A stretch of DNA of 64,000 nt. Origin: Providencia rettgeri (GTDB lineage Bacteria; Pseudomonadota; Gammaproteobacteria; Enterobacterales; Enterobacteriaceae). This document shows, piece by piece, positions 16,733 through 25,162 of the stretch (position 1 is the stretch's first letter; the number at the start of each line of letters is the position of its first letter). The translations under genes were made by a program, and so were the position numbers. The stretch is from assembly GCF_023205015.1 (NCBI RefSeq), contig NZ_CP096259.1, positions 62,001 to 126,000 of the forward strand, given 5' to 3'. The notes under the pieces were generated by a model that searched no databases, was not told the origin of the DNA, and saw nothing but the letters and a program-made list of their open reading frames with translations.

Positions 16733-18662
16733 GGGTATAGGAAGTATAAACCACCTTTTTGCTCCTCATCCGAAGTATCTTACCTGAAATTCCCTCACTC
16801 GTTTACCGCTCAAGCCCCAATTTTAACTGCCGGTCCAGCCTAAACCGCTCTAATAAGGTTCGATTTGGCGGTAAAATCTCTAGCCTGATAGCTCGAGAGA
16901 TACAAACTGCCCCACCGCCCCGTTTAAAAGTTGGCAGTGTTGAGCAGTGTTGGATTTGGGGTCGTCAGTCAAAGAGACGACTCTGTGATGGATCGAACAG
17001 GCTGGGAGTCAGTGGCGGCGCTCGTTCTGGTGGCAGCTCACGCTGCTTGGCGGCATTCGCCTTGGCTGTTTTCTGTTTCAGATGCTTGAGAATCTGCTCA
17101 ATGACCTTCGGATCTTCGATGCTGGCAATCACTTTGACGTGACCGCCGCAGTGTTCGCAGACTTCAATATCAATATTGAAGACTCGCTTGAGGCGTTGCA
17201 TCCAGGTCATGGCGCGGTGGCGCTCTGCAGGACTCTTGTCACGCCAGTTAGTATCGAGACCTTCCGATTTGTCGGGCTTCTTGCCCCGCTTGGCGGGTGT
17301 TACTTGAACTCGGTGTTTGCTGTTCGGTGCAAAGACGCCGTGGAAGCGTGTGAGGTTGACTCGCGGCTTAGGTACCAACGCAGCGAGTTTGGCGATGAAG
17401 TCCAGCGGCTCGAAGATCACATGGGTGGTGCCATTGCGGTACGGAGTTTTGAGCTCGTAACGCACCTGCCCATTGGCGGTTAATGCCAGACGTTTTTCTG
17501 AAACCGCTGGCCGACTAATGTAGCGACACAAGCGCTCAAGCTTATCCCGCTGATGCGCTTCGGCCATCACACCGGCGTGTAGCGAGAAACCAGCATGGTT
17601 GGCTACTCGACTGCTTGAGTCGGCTTTATCCTCACGCCCTGGCAAGGTTTGCAGGGTGAAGACTTTGCGCCCTTGCTGGGGGCCGACGGCAATGCGATAC
17701 GTAACCGAAGCACCATGTAATTGAGTCAGCGTATCGTCTTCGCCCTCTTCCAGTGTCAACCACGTATTCTCGGCATCACGCTCCAAAATCCCACGCTTTT
17801 CCATGCAGCGAGCGATGCGATGGCTGAGGGTGTGAGCGAGCGTATTCAGCTCATCGTAAGTGGGTGCCTTGACACGATGGAAGCGTTGCTTGCCATAGTC
17901 ATCTTCGGCATAGACACCATCGAGAAACAGCATGTGGTAGTGGACATTGAGATTTAGCGCGGAGCCAAAGCGTTGGATAAGAGTCACTGAGCCAGTTTGT
18001 GCAGAGGCTTTGGTGTAACCGGCTTTTTTGATCAGATGAGTTGAGAGTGTACGATAGACGATACTCAAGACCTGGCCCATCAGCTGGGGATGGCGAGCCA
18101 GCAAAAAGCGTAGCTGGAAAGGAAAGCTGAGCACCCACTGGCGAATGGGCTCCTTGGGGAAGACTTCGTCTATCAGCAGCGCCGCACTCTCGGCCATCCG
18201 GCGGGCACCGCAGCTAGGGCAAAAGCCGCGTCGTTTACAGCTGAAGGCGACCAGACGCTCGTGATGACAATCCTCGCAGCGAACCCGCATGAAACCATAC
18301 TCCAGACGGCCACATTGGAGGAGGTCGTTGAATTCTTGTTGGATGTAGCGAGGCAGGTGTTGACCTTGGGCTTCGAGTGAGGCTTTGAAGGCTGGGTAGT
18401 GCTGCTCAACCAGCTGGTAGAGCAGCGTCTGGTCGGGTTGGTGGCGTTCGTAACCGTTTGTTTGAGTGGGCGATTGACTCGCCGTGGCGTTCCTTGCCAG
18501 CGACATGGGTATCCTCCGCTGATACTGTGGTTATGTACAGTATCAGCGGCTTGCGTTCAGACGTCCAGTCTGGCCCTAGACATCGCTAAATGCTTAACCC
18601 GCAATAGCCCTCACGAGTTGTTATCAGCCACTACCGGTTGAGCGAGAAGGTTTTGGGTTCAG
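16733..18662 (-). mobile_element. ISCR1 copy 1, truncated at its upstream end by the qnrA segment
   Basis: 1,930 bp shared with the full copy; identity ends after GGGTTCAG, where qnrA-flanking sequence CATTCCGG begins. The oriIS side (left) abuts the IS903-like element and armA. It contains a complete rcr1 gene. Confidence 0.9.
16965..18506 (-). CDS. rcr1: Rcr1 (Orf513), IS91-like rolling-circle transposase, copy 1
   Basis: 513 residues. The N-terminal zinc-binding region has CEDCHHERLVAFSCKRRGFC (residues 77-96). The replication-initiator core contains NVHYHMLFLDGVY near 190. A second cysteine pair (CEHCGG) lies near 455. IS91-type enzymes nick at oriIS and replicate one strand toward terIS, carrying neighbouring DNA. 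Reading direction places oriIS toward armA. Confidence 0.95.
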   Translation of the reverse strand: MSLARNATASQSPTQTNGYERHQPDQTLLYQLVEQHYPAFKASLEAQGQHLPRYIQQEFNDLLQCGRLEYGFMRVRCEDCHHERLVAFSCKRRGFCPSCGARRMAESAALLIDEVFPKEPIRQWVLSFPFQLRFLLARHPQLMGQVLSIVYRTLSTHLIKKAGYTKASAQTGSVTLIQRFGSALNLNVHYHMLFLDGVYAEDDYGKQRFHRVKAPTYDELNTLAHTLSHRIARCMEKRGILERDAENTWLTLEEGEDDTLTQLHGASVTYRIAVGPQQGRKVFTLQTLPGREDKADSSSRVANHAGFSLHAGVMAEAHQRDKLERLCRYISRPAVSEKRLALTANGQVRYELKTPYRNGTTHVIFEPLDFIAKLAALVPKPRVNLTRFHGVFAPNSKHRVQVTPAKRGKKPDKSEGLDTNWRDKSPAERHRAMTWMQRLKRVFNIDIEVCEHCGGHVKVIASIEDPKVIEQILKHLKQKTAKANAAKQRELPPERAPPLTPSLFDPSQSRLFD

Positions 18663-18752
18663 CATTCCGGCGGTAATACTCTGCTATAGCAGAATCTGCC
18701 TTGTTGCAGCGCGGAACTCAAGTGATATTTGCCTCTTGTGTTTGCATTCGAG

Positions 18753-19409
18753 CTAATCCGGCAGCACTATTACTCCCAAGGGTTCCAGCAGTTGCTCCTG
18801 TTGCCAGGCACAGATCTTGACTCCTTCGAGGTTGACCCGTCTGGGGTCGAGCCCATCCAGATCGGCAAAGGTTAGGTCACAGCCCCGCAGATTGACCTGT
18901 TGCCAACAGTCGCGGGAGAAGGTGCCGCGGCTGAGATCTGAGCCCATCAAGGAAGCGCCGCTGAGATTGGCATTGCTCCAGTTGTTTTCAAACAGCTCGC
19001 ATTTTTCCAGGCATTGGCCACTCAAGTTGGTATAGGCCAGGTTGCAACCTGAGATATAAGCCGAGCAGAAGTACATCTTATGGCTGACTTGATTGTAGAA
19101 GCGGGCCCGGGAAAAGTTGGCGCCCTTGAGATCGCACTCCCTGAACTCTATGCCAAAGCAGTTGGCACCGCTGAAGTTGGCCAAAGACAGACGGCAGGCC
19201 TTGAAACTGGCATCGCGCAGATCGGCATAGCTGAAGTGACACCCTTCAACGGCGCCGCTTTCAATGAAACTGCAATCCTCGAAACTGGCATCCTGCAGCT
19301 GACAGTGGCTGAAGTCACACTGATAAAAGCGGCAGCGGCGAAAACGGCTGTCACTCAAATCCTGGCGTGAGAAATCCTCTTGCTGAAAAACTTTATCAAT
19401 AATATCCAT
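18753..19409 (-). CDS. qnrA: QnrA pentapeptide-repeat quinolone resistance protein, copy 1
   Basis: 218 residues made of A(D/N)Lxx-type pentapeptide repeats forming a right-handed beta-helix, interrupted after about residue 48 as in other Qnr proteins. It binds DNA gyrase and topoisomerase IV and reduces fluoroquinolone action. The MDIIDKVFQQ start and VIVLPD end are those of QnrA. The 846-bp segment 18663-19508 between two ISCR1 copies holds only this gene; QnrA is known to derive from Shewanella algae. Confidence 0.96.
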   Translation of the reverse strand: MDIIDKVFQQEDFSRQDLSDSRFRRCRFYQCDFSHCQLQDASFEDCSFIESGAVEGCHFSYADLRDASFKACRLSLANFSGANCFGIEFRECDLKGANFSRARFYNQVSHKMYFCSAYISGCNLAYTNLSGQCLEKCELFENNWSNANLSGASLMGSDLSRGTFSRDCWQQVNLRGCDLTFADLDGLDPRRVNLEGVKICAWQQEQLLEPLGVIVLPD

Positions 19410-19740
19410 ACGGCTTCCTTTAATCAGGGAGGGTGCTAACTCTTTCGGCGAGCTTTGCCTAGGCAGGCAAACATGGGGTTGGTTCGCGTCTTCCCAACAA
19501 CCTTTGCAGGGTATAGGAAGTATAAACCACCTTTTTGCTCCTCATCCGAAGTATCTTACCTGAAATTCCCTCACTCGTTTACCGCTCAAGCCCCAATTTT
19601 AACTGCCGGTCCAGCCTAAACCGCTCTAATAAGGTTCGATTTGGCGGTAAAATCTCTAGCCTGATAGCTCGAGAGATACAAACTGCCCCACCGCCCCGTT
19701 TAAAAGTTGGCAGTGTTGAGCAGTGTTGGATTTGGGGTCG

Positions 19741-21282
19741 TCAGTCAAAGAGACGACTCTGTGATGGATCGAACAGGCTGGGAGTCAGTGGCGGCGCTCG
19801 TTCTGGTGGCAGCTCACGCTGCTTGGCGGCATTCGCCTTGGCTGTTTTCTGTTTCAGATGCTTGAGAATCTGCTCAATGACCTTCGGATCTTCGATGCTG
19901 GCAATCACTTTGACGTGACCGCCGCAGTGTTCGCAGACTTCAATATCAATATTGAAGACTCGCTTGAGGCGTTGCATCCAGGTCATGGCGCGGTGGCGCT
20001 CTGCAGGACTCTTGTCACGCCAGTTAGTATCGAGACCTTCCGATTTGTCGGGCTTCTTGCCCCGCTTGGCGGGTGTTACTTGAACTCGGTGTTTGCTGTT
20101 CGGTGCAAAGACGCCGTGGAAGCGTGTGAGGTTGACTCGCGGCTTAGGTACCAACGCAGCGAGTTTGGCGATGAAGTCCAGCGGCTCGAAGATCACATGG
20201 GTGGTGCCATTGCGGTACGGAGTTTTGAGCTCGTAACGCACCTGCCCATTGGCGGTTAATGCCAGACGTTTTTCTGAAACCGCTGGCCGACTAATGTAGC
20301 GACACAAGCGCTCAAGCTTATCCCGCTGATGCGCTTCGGCCATCACACCGGCGTGTAGCGAGAAACCAGCATGGTTGGCTACTCGACTGCTTGAGTCGGC
20401 TTTATCCTCACGCCCTGGCAAGGTTTGCAGGGTGAAGACTTTGCGCCCTTGCTGGGGGCCGACGGCAATGCGATACGTAACCGAAGCACCATGTAATTGA
20501 GTCAGCGTATCGTCTTCGCCCTCTTCCAGTGTCAACCACGTATTCTCGGCATCACGCTCCAAAATCCCACGCTTTTCCATGCAGCGAGCGATGCGATGGC
20601 TGAGGGTGTGAGCGAGCGTATTCAGCTCATCGTAAGTGGGTGCCTTGACACGATGGAAGCGTTGCTTGCCATAGTCATCTTCGGCATAGACACCATCGAG
20701 AAACAGCATGTGGTAGTGGACATTGAGATTTAGCGCGGAGCCAAAGCGTTGGATAAGAGTCACTGAGCCAGTTTGTGCAGAGGCTTTGGTGTAACCGGCT
20801 TTTTTGATCAGATGAGTTGAGAGTGTACGATAGACGATACTCAAGACCTGGCCCATCAGCTGGGGATGGCGAGCCAGCAAAAAGCGTAGCTGGAAAGGAA
20901 AGCTGAGCACCCACTGGCGAATGGGCTCCTTGGGGAAGACTTCGTCTATCAGCAGCGCCGCACTCTCGGCCATCCGGCGGGCACCGCAGCTAGGGCAAAA
21001 GCCGCGTCGTTTACAGCTGAAGGCGACCAGACGCTCGTGATGACAATCCTCGCAGCGAACCCGCATGAAACCATACTCCAGACGGCCACATTGGAGGAGG
21101 TCGTTGAATTCTTGTTGGATGTAGCGAGGCAGGTGTTGACCTTGGGCTTCGAGTGAGGCTTTGAAGGCTGGGTAGTGCTGCTCAACCAGCTGGTAGAGCA
21201 GCGTCTGGTCGGGTTGGTGGCGTTCGTAACCGTTTGTTTGAGTGGGCGATTGACTCGCCGTGGCGTTCCTTGCCAGCGACAT
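19741..21282 (-). CDS. rcr1: Rcr1 (Orf513) rolling-circle transposase, copy 2
   Basis: 513 residues, translation identical to the other three copies. This copy sits in a complete ISCR1 between qnrA and the sul1 fragment, so it is one of two copies (with copy 4) that could supply transposase from an intact element. Confidence 0.95.
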   Translation of the reverse strand: MSLARNATASQSPTQTNGYERHQPDQTLLYQLVEQHYPAFKASLEAQGQHLPRYIQQEFNDLLQCGRLEYGFMRVRCEDCHHERLVAFSCKRRGFCPSCGARRMAESAALLIDEVFPKEPIRQWVLSFPFQLRFLLARHPQLMGQVLSIVYRTLSTHLIKKAGYTKASAQTGSVTLIQRFGSALNLNVHYHMLFLDGVYAEDDYGKQRFHRVKAPTYDELNTLAHTLSHRIARCMEKRGILERDAENTWLTLEEGEDDTLTQLHGASVTYRIAVGPQQGRKVFTLQTLPGREDKADSSSRVANHAGFSLHAGVMAEAHQRDKLERLCRYISRPAVSEKRLALTANGQVRYELKTPYRNGTTHVIFEPLDFIAKLAALVPKPRVNLTRFHGVFAPNSKHRVQVTPAKRGKKPDKSEGLDTNWRDKSPAERHRAMTWMQRLKRVFNIDIEVCEHCGGHVKVIASIEDPKVIEQILKHLKQKTAKANAAKQRELPPERAPPLTPSLFDPSQSRLFD

Positions 21283-21470
21283 GGGTATCCTCCGCTGATA
21301 CTGTGGTTATGTACAGTATCAGCGGCTTGCGTTCAGACGTCCAGTCTGGCCCTAGACATCGCTAAATGCTTAACCCGCAATAGCCCTCACGAGTTGTTAT
21401 CAGCCACTACCGGTTGAGCGAGAAGGTTTTGGGTTCAGGGTGCTATTGCTCCACCAATCACAATACTGAA

Positions 21471-21499
21471 GCCCCAACTGTTATCAGTTGGGGCTTTTT
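21471..21499 (+). terminator. Intrinsic terminator inside ISCR1
   Basis: GCCCCAACTG pairs with CAGTTGGGGC around a 4-nt loop, followed by TTTTTC on the plus strand. It would stop rightward transcription in the upstream part of ISCR1. Confidence 0.75.
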
Positions 21500-21686
21500 C
21501 TTGTCTGTTTGCGGCGGTTGCGTTTTATCGGTAGTCGTCGAGCTCTGCACCATCCCACATAAGAGCTTAACGGTGCGATCTTCAACGCCATCACACAAAA
21601 CTTTCTTTTTCACGCACAGTCAACTTATTGGATGTTTTATTAACAACCCAAAAGGAGATATTTAGCGGGCGGCCGGAAGGTGAATG

Positions 21687-22007
21687 CTAGGCATGATCTA
21701 ACCCTCGGTCTCTGGCGTCGCGACTGCGAAATTTCGCGAGGGTTTCCGAGAAGGTGATTGCGCTTCGCAGATCTCCAGGCGCGTGGGTGCGGACGTAGTC
21801 AGCGCCATTGCCGATCGCGTGAAGTTCCGCCGCAAGGCTCGCTGGACCCAGATCCTTTACAGGAAGGCCAACGGTGGCGCCCAAGAAGGATTTCCGCGAC
21901 ACCGAGACCAATAGCGGAAGCCCCAACGCCGACTTCAGCTTTTGAAGGTTCGACAGCACGTGCAGCGATGTTTCCGGTGCGGGGCTCAAGAAAAATCCCA
22001 TCCCCGG
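21687..22007 (-). pseudogene. sul1: sul1 3' fragment
   Basis: Encodes the last about 106 residues of Sul1 (from GMGFFLSPAPETS) on the minus strand. The 5' two thirds are replaced by the ISAba125-NDM segment at 22008. It contains SVSRKSFLG but lacks the N-terminal pterin site, so it is inactive. Confidence 0.95.
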
Positions 22008-22410
22008 GCAAAGGCAGAATCAGTGCGCAAGGCTTTAACTGAAGCTCTGAAATATTTACCTGCAGAACTGCGTAAAACGTTGACCTATGACCGTGGACGT
22101 GAGATGTCAGAACATAAAATACTCGAAGAAGATTTAGGCATAGATGTATATTTCTGTGACCCACATTCACCCTGGCAAAAAGGCACATGCGAAAATATGA
22201 ATGGTTTAATTAGGCAATATTTACCTAAAGGGATTGATTTAAATCAGGCAGATCAGCATTATTTAAATCAAGTTGCCATGTCACTGAATACTCGTCCTAG
22301 AAAGGCGTTAGATTGGCTTACACCATTAGAGAAATTTGCTCAGCTTGTTGATTATCATATGGCTTTTGAAACTGTCGCACCTCATGTTTGAATTCGCCCC
22401 ATATTTTTGC
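22008..22410 (+). mobile_element. ISAba125 remnant (IS30 family), 3' end
   Basis: The end of an IS30-family transposase: YDRGREMSEHKILEEDLGI, CDPHSPWQKGTCENMNGLI (last catalytic Glu region) and RPRKALDWLTPLEKF, with stop at 22389-22391. The 5' part is cut by sul1. The right end lies within the hybrid promoter of blaNDM-1; its exact last base is uncertain by a few bp. Confidence 0.9.
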
Positions 22411-22416
22411 TACAGT
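22388..22416 (+). promoter_or_regulatory. Hybrid promoter of blaNDM-1 (-35 from ISAba125)
   Basis: -35 TTGAAT (22388-22393), 17-bp spacer, -10 TACAGT (22411-22416). The -35 box overlaps the transposase stop of ISAba125, the well-known arrangement driving blaNDM expression. It lies 75 bp before the start codon. Confidence 0.92.
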
Positions 22417-22491
22417 GAACCAAATTAAGATCATCTATTTACTAGGCCTCGCATTTGCGGGGTTTTTAATGCTGAATAAAAGGAAAACTTG

Positions 22492-23304
22492 ATGGAATTG
22501 CCCAATATTATGCACCCGGTCGCGAAGCTGAGCACCGCATTAGCCGCTGCATTGATGCTGAGCGGGTGCATGCCCGGTGAAATCCGCCCGACGATTGGCC
22601 AGCAAATGGAAACTGGCGACCAACGGTTTGGCGATCTGGTTTTCCGCCAGCTCGCACCGAATGTCTGGCAGCACACTTCCTATCTCGACATGCCGGGTTT
22701 CGGGGCAGTCGCTTCCAACGGTTTGATCGTCAGGGATGGCGGCCGCGTGCTGGTGGTCGATACCGCCTGGACCGATGACCAGACCGCCCAGATCCTCAAC
22801 TGGATCAAGCAGGAGATCAACCTGCCGGTCGCGCTGGCGGTGGTGACTCACGCGCATCAGGACAAGATGGGCGGTATGGACGCGCTGCATGCGGCGGGGA
22901 TTGCGACTTATGCCAATGCGTTGTCGAACCAGCTTGCCCCGCAAGAGGGGATGGTTGCGGCGCAACACAGCCTGACTTTCGCCGCCAATGGCTGGGTCGA
23001 ACCAGCAACCGCGCCCAACTTTGGCCCGCTCAAGGTATTTTACCCCGGCCCCGGCCACACCAGTGACAATATCACCGTTGGGATCGACGGCACCGACATC
23101 GCTTTTGGTGGCTGCCTGATCAAGGACAGCAAGGCCAAGTCGCTCGGCAATCTCGGTGATGCCGACACTGAGCACTACGCCGCGTCAGCGCGCGCGTTTG
23201 GTGCGGCGTTCCCCAAGGCCAGCATGATCGTGATGAGCCATTCCGCCCCCGATAGCCGCGCCGCAATCACTCATACGGCCCGCATGGCCGACAAGCTGCG
23301 CTGA
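22492..23304 (+). CDS. blaNDM-1: NDM-1 metallo-beta-lactamase
   Basis: 270 residues from ATG at 22492. Subclass B1 enzyme hydrolysing carbapenems and nearly all beta-lactams except aztreonam. Lipobox LSGC (Cys26) anchors it to the outer membrane. Zinc ligands are present: H120, H122 and D124 (HAHQDK), H189, C208, H250. I counted positions distinguishing common variants: P28, V88, D95, D130, E152, M154, A233 are all NDM-1 states. AT-poor sequence typical of the NDM segment, unlike its ISAba125 promoter region. Confidence 0.98.
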
Positions 23305-23307
23305 GCC

Positions 23308-23673
23308 ATGGCTGACCACGTCACCCCCAATCTGCCATCGCGCGATTTCGATGTGACAGAGGCGTTTTATGCGAAGCTGGGCTTTGCGACGAGTTGGAAG
23401 GATCGCGGCTGGATGATCCTGCAGCGCGGCGGTTTGCAGCTCGAATTCTTCCCCTATCCTGACCTCGACCCAGCTACGAGCTCGTTCGGCTGTTGCCTGC
23501 GGTTGGATGATCTCGATGCCATGGTGGCATTGGTGAACGCGGCGGGAGCCGAGGAAAAAAGCACCGGCTGGCCGCGCTTCAAAGCTCCGCAACTGGAGGC
23601 GAGCGGCCTGAGGATCGGCTACCTGATCGATCCCGACTGCACGCTGGTGCGGCTGATCCAGAACCCCGACTGA
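23308..23673 (+). CDS. ble: Bleomycin-binding protein BleMBL
   Basis: 121 residues of the vicinal oxygen chelate / glyoxalase-bleomycin resistance fold (DVTEAFYAKLGFATSWKDRGWMILQ pattern at the N-terminus). Sequesters bleomycin-type glycopeptides as a dimer. Starts 3 bp after the blaNDM-1 stop and shares its promoter, as in all NDM contexts. Confidence 0.96.
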   Translation: MADHVTPNLPSRDFDVTEAFYAKLGFATSWKDRGWMILQRGGLQLEFFPYPDLDPATSSFGCCLRLDDLDAMVALVNAAGAEEKSTGWPRFKAPQLEASGLRIGYLIDPDCTLVRLIQNPD

Positions 23674-23677
23674 CCGC

Positions 23678-24316
23678 ATGCCCGCGAAAATCAAGATTTG
23701 CGGGATCAGCACACCCGAGGCGCTCGATGCGACCATCGCGGCGCGGGCGGACTATGCCGGGTTGGTGTTCTATCCAGCGTCGCCCCGTGCGGTTACGTCG
23801 AATGTCGCGGGCGCTTTGACATCGCGCGCAGCTGGCCAGATCGCCATGGTCGGTTTGTTCGTCGATGCGGATGATGCTGTCATCGCCGACGCACTGGTGG
23901 CAGCCAAGCTGAACGCGCTGCAGCTGCACGGTTCGGAATCGCCCGAACGCGTGGCCCAGTTGCGCGCGCGGTTTGGCAAGCCGGTGTGGAAGGCGCTGCC
24001 CGTCGCCAGCGCCAGCGATGTCGCACGCGCCGCAGCCTATGCCGGGGCGGCGGACTTGATCTTGTTCGACGCCAAGACCCCCAAAGGCGCGCTGCCCGGC
24101 GGCATGGGGTTGGCGTTCGACTGGTCGCTGCTGGCCGGATATCGCGGTGCCTTGCCGTGGGGGCTGGCAGGCGGGCTAAATCCGACGAATGTTGCCGAGG
24201 CGATTGCGCGCACCGGAGCGCCGCTGGTCGATACCTCCAGCGGCGTCGAAAGCGCGCCGGGCGTCAAGGATACCGACAAGATTACCAATTTCGCCTTTGC
24301 GGTGCGCTTGGCCTAA
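23678..24316 (+). CDS. trpF: Phosphoribosylanthranilate isomerase
   Basis: 212 residues, a TIM-barrel tryptophan-pathway enzyme. KICGISTPEAL at the N-terminus carries the catalytic Cys, and GLAGGLNPTNV and DTSSGVESAPGVKD near the C-terminus bind phosphate. A hitchhiker from the chromosomal source of blaNDM, downstream of ble on the same transcript. Appears complete. Confidence 0.95.
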   Translation: MPAKIKICGISTPEALDATIAARADYAGLVFYPASPRAVTSNVAGALTSRAAGQIAMVGLFVDADDAVIADALVAAKLNALQLHGSESPERVAQLRARFGKPVWKALPVASASDVARAAAYAGAADLILFDAKTPKGALPGGMGLAFDWSLLAGYRGALPWGLAGGLNPTNVAEAIARTGAPLVDTSSGVESAPGVKDTDKITNFAFAVRLA

Positions 24317-24326
24317 ATCGCGTCGA

Positions 24327-25162
24327 TCAATAGGCGTCGTTCAGCGCAAAGATCGGCTTGCGGGTGCGCCACTGCCCTCGGGTGAAGTCGGGAAAATCTA
24401 ACGTGCGATTGCCCTCAGCAATCGATTGTTCCGACAGAGGCGTGATCGCGCTCCAGGCCAGCGCGTCGTAAATGTCGATTGGCATCGGGGCCTTGGCCTT
24501 CAGCGCCTCGACAAAAGCGTGGATCACGAACCAGTCCATCCCGCCATGCCCGGCCCCTGCCGCCAGATCGGCGTAGCGTTTCCATAGCGGGTGATCGTAT
24601 TTCGCAAACCAGCCCTCGGCAGGCTCCCAGCGGTGCGGCTGTGGGCTCTTGCCCTCCAGATAGATCGACTTGTTGACGTCCATCCACAGCCCCTCGGTGC
24701 CTTGCACCCGAAAGCCGAGAGAATAGGGGCGCGGCAGCGAGGTGTCGTGGCACAGCATGATCGTTTCACCATTAGTGCAGCCGATCATGGTGTTGACCAC
24801 ATCACCCAGTGCGAATTTCACCTCGGCGTTGGGATGATCGGCAGAGCCGTTCTTGACGACATAATCATGCAGCCCGCGCGCCTTACAGCCGAAGCCGCCA
24901 GCGCCCGCTTCGCCCGGCAACGCGACCTTCAGGGTGCGGGTCTGCGGCGGGTAGCACACGCCGGCATCGGCGCAGCCCTGGTACTTCACGGTCAGGGTGG
25001 TCGCGCTCGCGCCGGCCGCGGGCGTGCCGGTGAGGGTGCCGAGCAATTCCTTGCGGTAGGTTTCGACGTCGCCGAAGAATTCGTCGCGGTAGGCCTTGCC
25101 CTTCGGCAGCGCCATGGTCGCGCCGGTGAAGGCGGCATCGGCCTTGACCGAGGTGCGGTGCC
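24327..25162 (-). pseudogene. Chimera: DsbD N-domain fragment fused to C-terminal part of the 'tat' oxidoreductase gene
   Basis: On the minus strand the first part reads like the DsbD alpha domain (VKYQGCADAGVCYPP, about 25130-24930). From about 24905 it becomes the C-terminal part of a Gfo/Idh/MocA or GH109-like protein (GLHDYVV, GTEGLWMDVNKSIYLEG, GGMDWFVIHAFVEALK, ending KPIFALNDAY), the gene often labelled tat beside trpF in Tn125-type segments. Both lack their natural starts. The frame continues into ISCR1, where an ATG at 25199 could start a hybrid of 290 residues. Probably not functional. Confidence 0.7.

Larger units (their letters stand above)
19509..21662 (-). mobile_element. ISCR1 copy 2, full length
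   Basis: 2,154 bp from the oriIS end GGGTATAGG (19509) to the junction with the 3' conserved segment (CGGGCGGCCGG, from 21663). The oriIS side is next to qnrA, the usual position of the gene mobilised by ISCR1. Confidence 0.9.
16733..22007. repeat. Direct repeat block A (5,275 bp): ISCR1-qnrA-ISCR1-sul1 part
   Basis: All features in this block recur at a constant offset of 8,430 bp in block B (25163-30437), with identical translations for every gene. The left edge is the ISCR1 oriIS end (GGGTATAGG, preceded by G here and C in B). The right edge lies inside sul1 after TCCCCGG, where ISAba125 sequence begins here. Confidence 0.95.

Noticed and set aside
17082..18138. Open frames on both strands within rcr1, repeated in all four ISCR1 copies
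   Set aside because: They recur only because ISCR1 recurs, and they overlap the 513-residue transposase; there is no independent evidence for translation.
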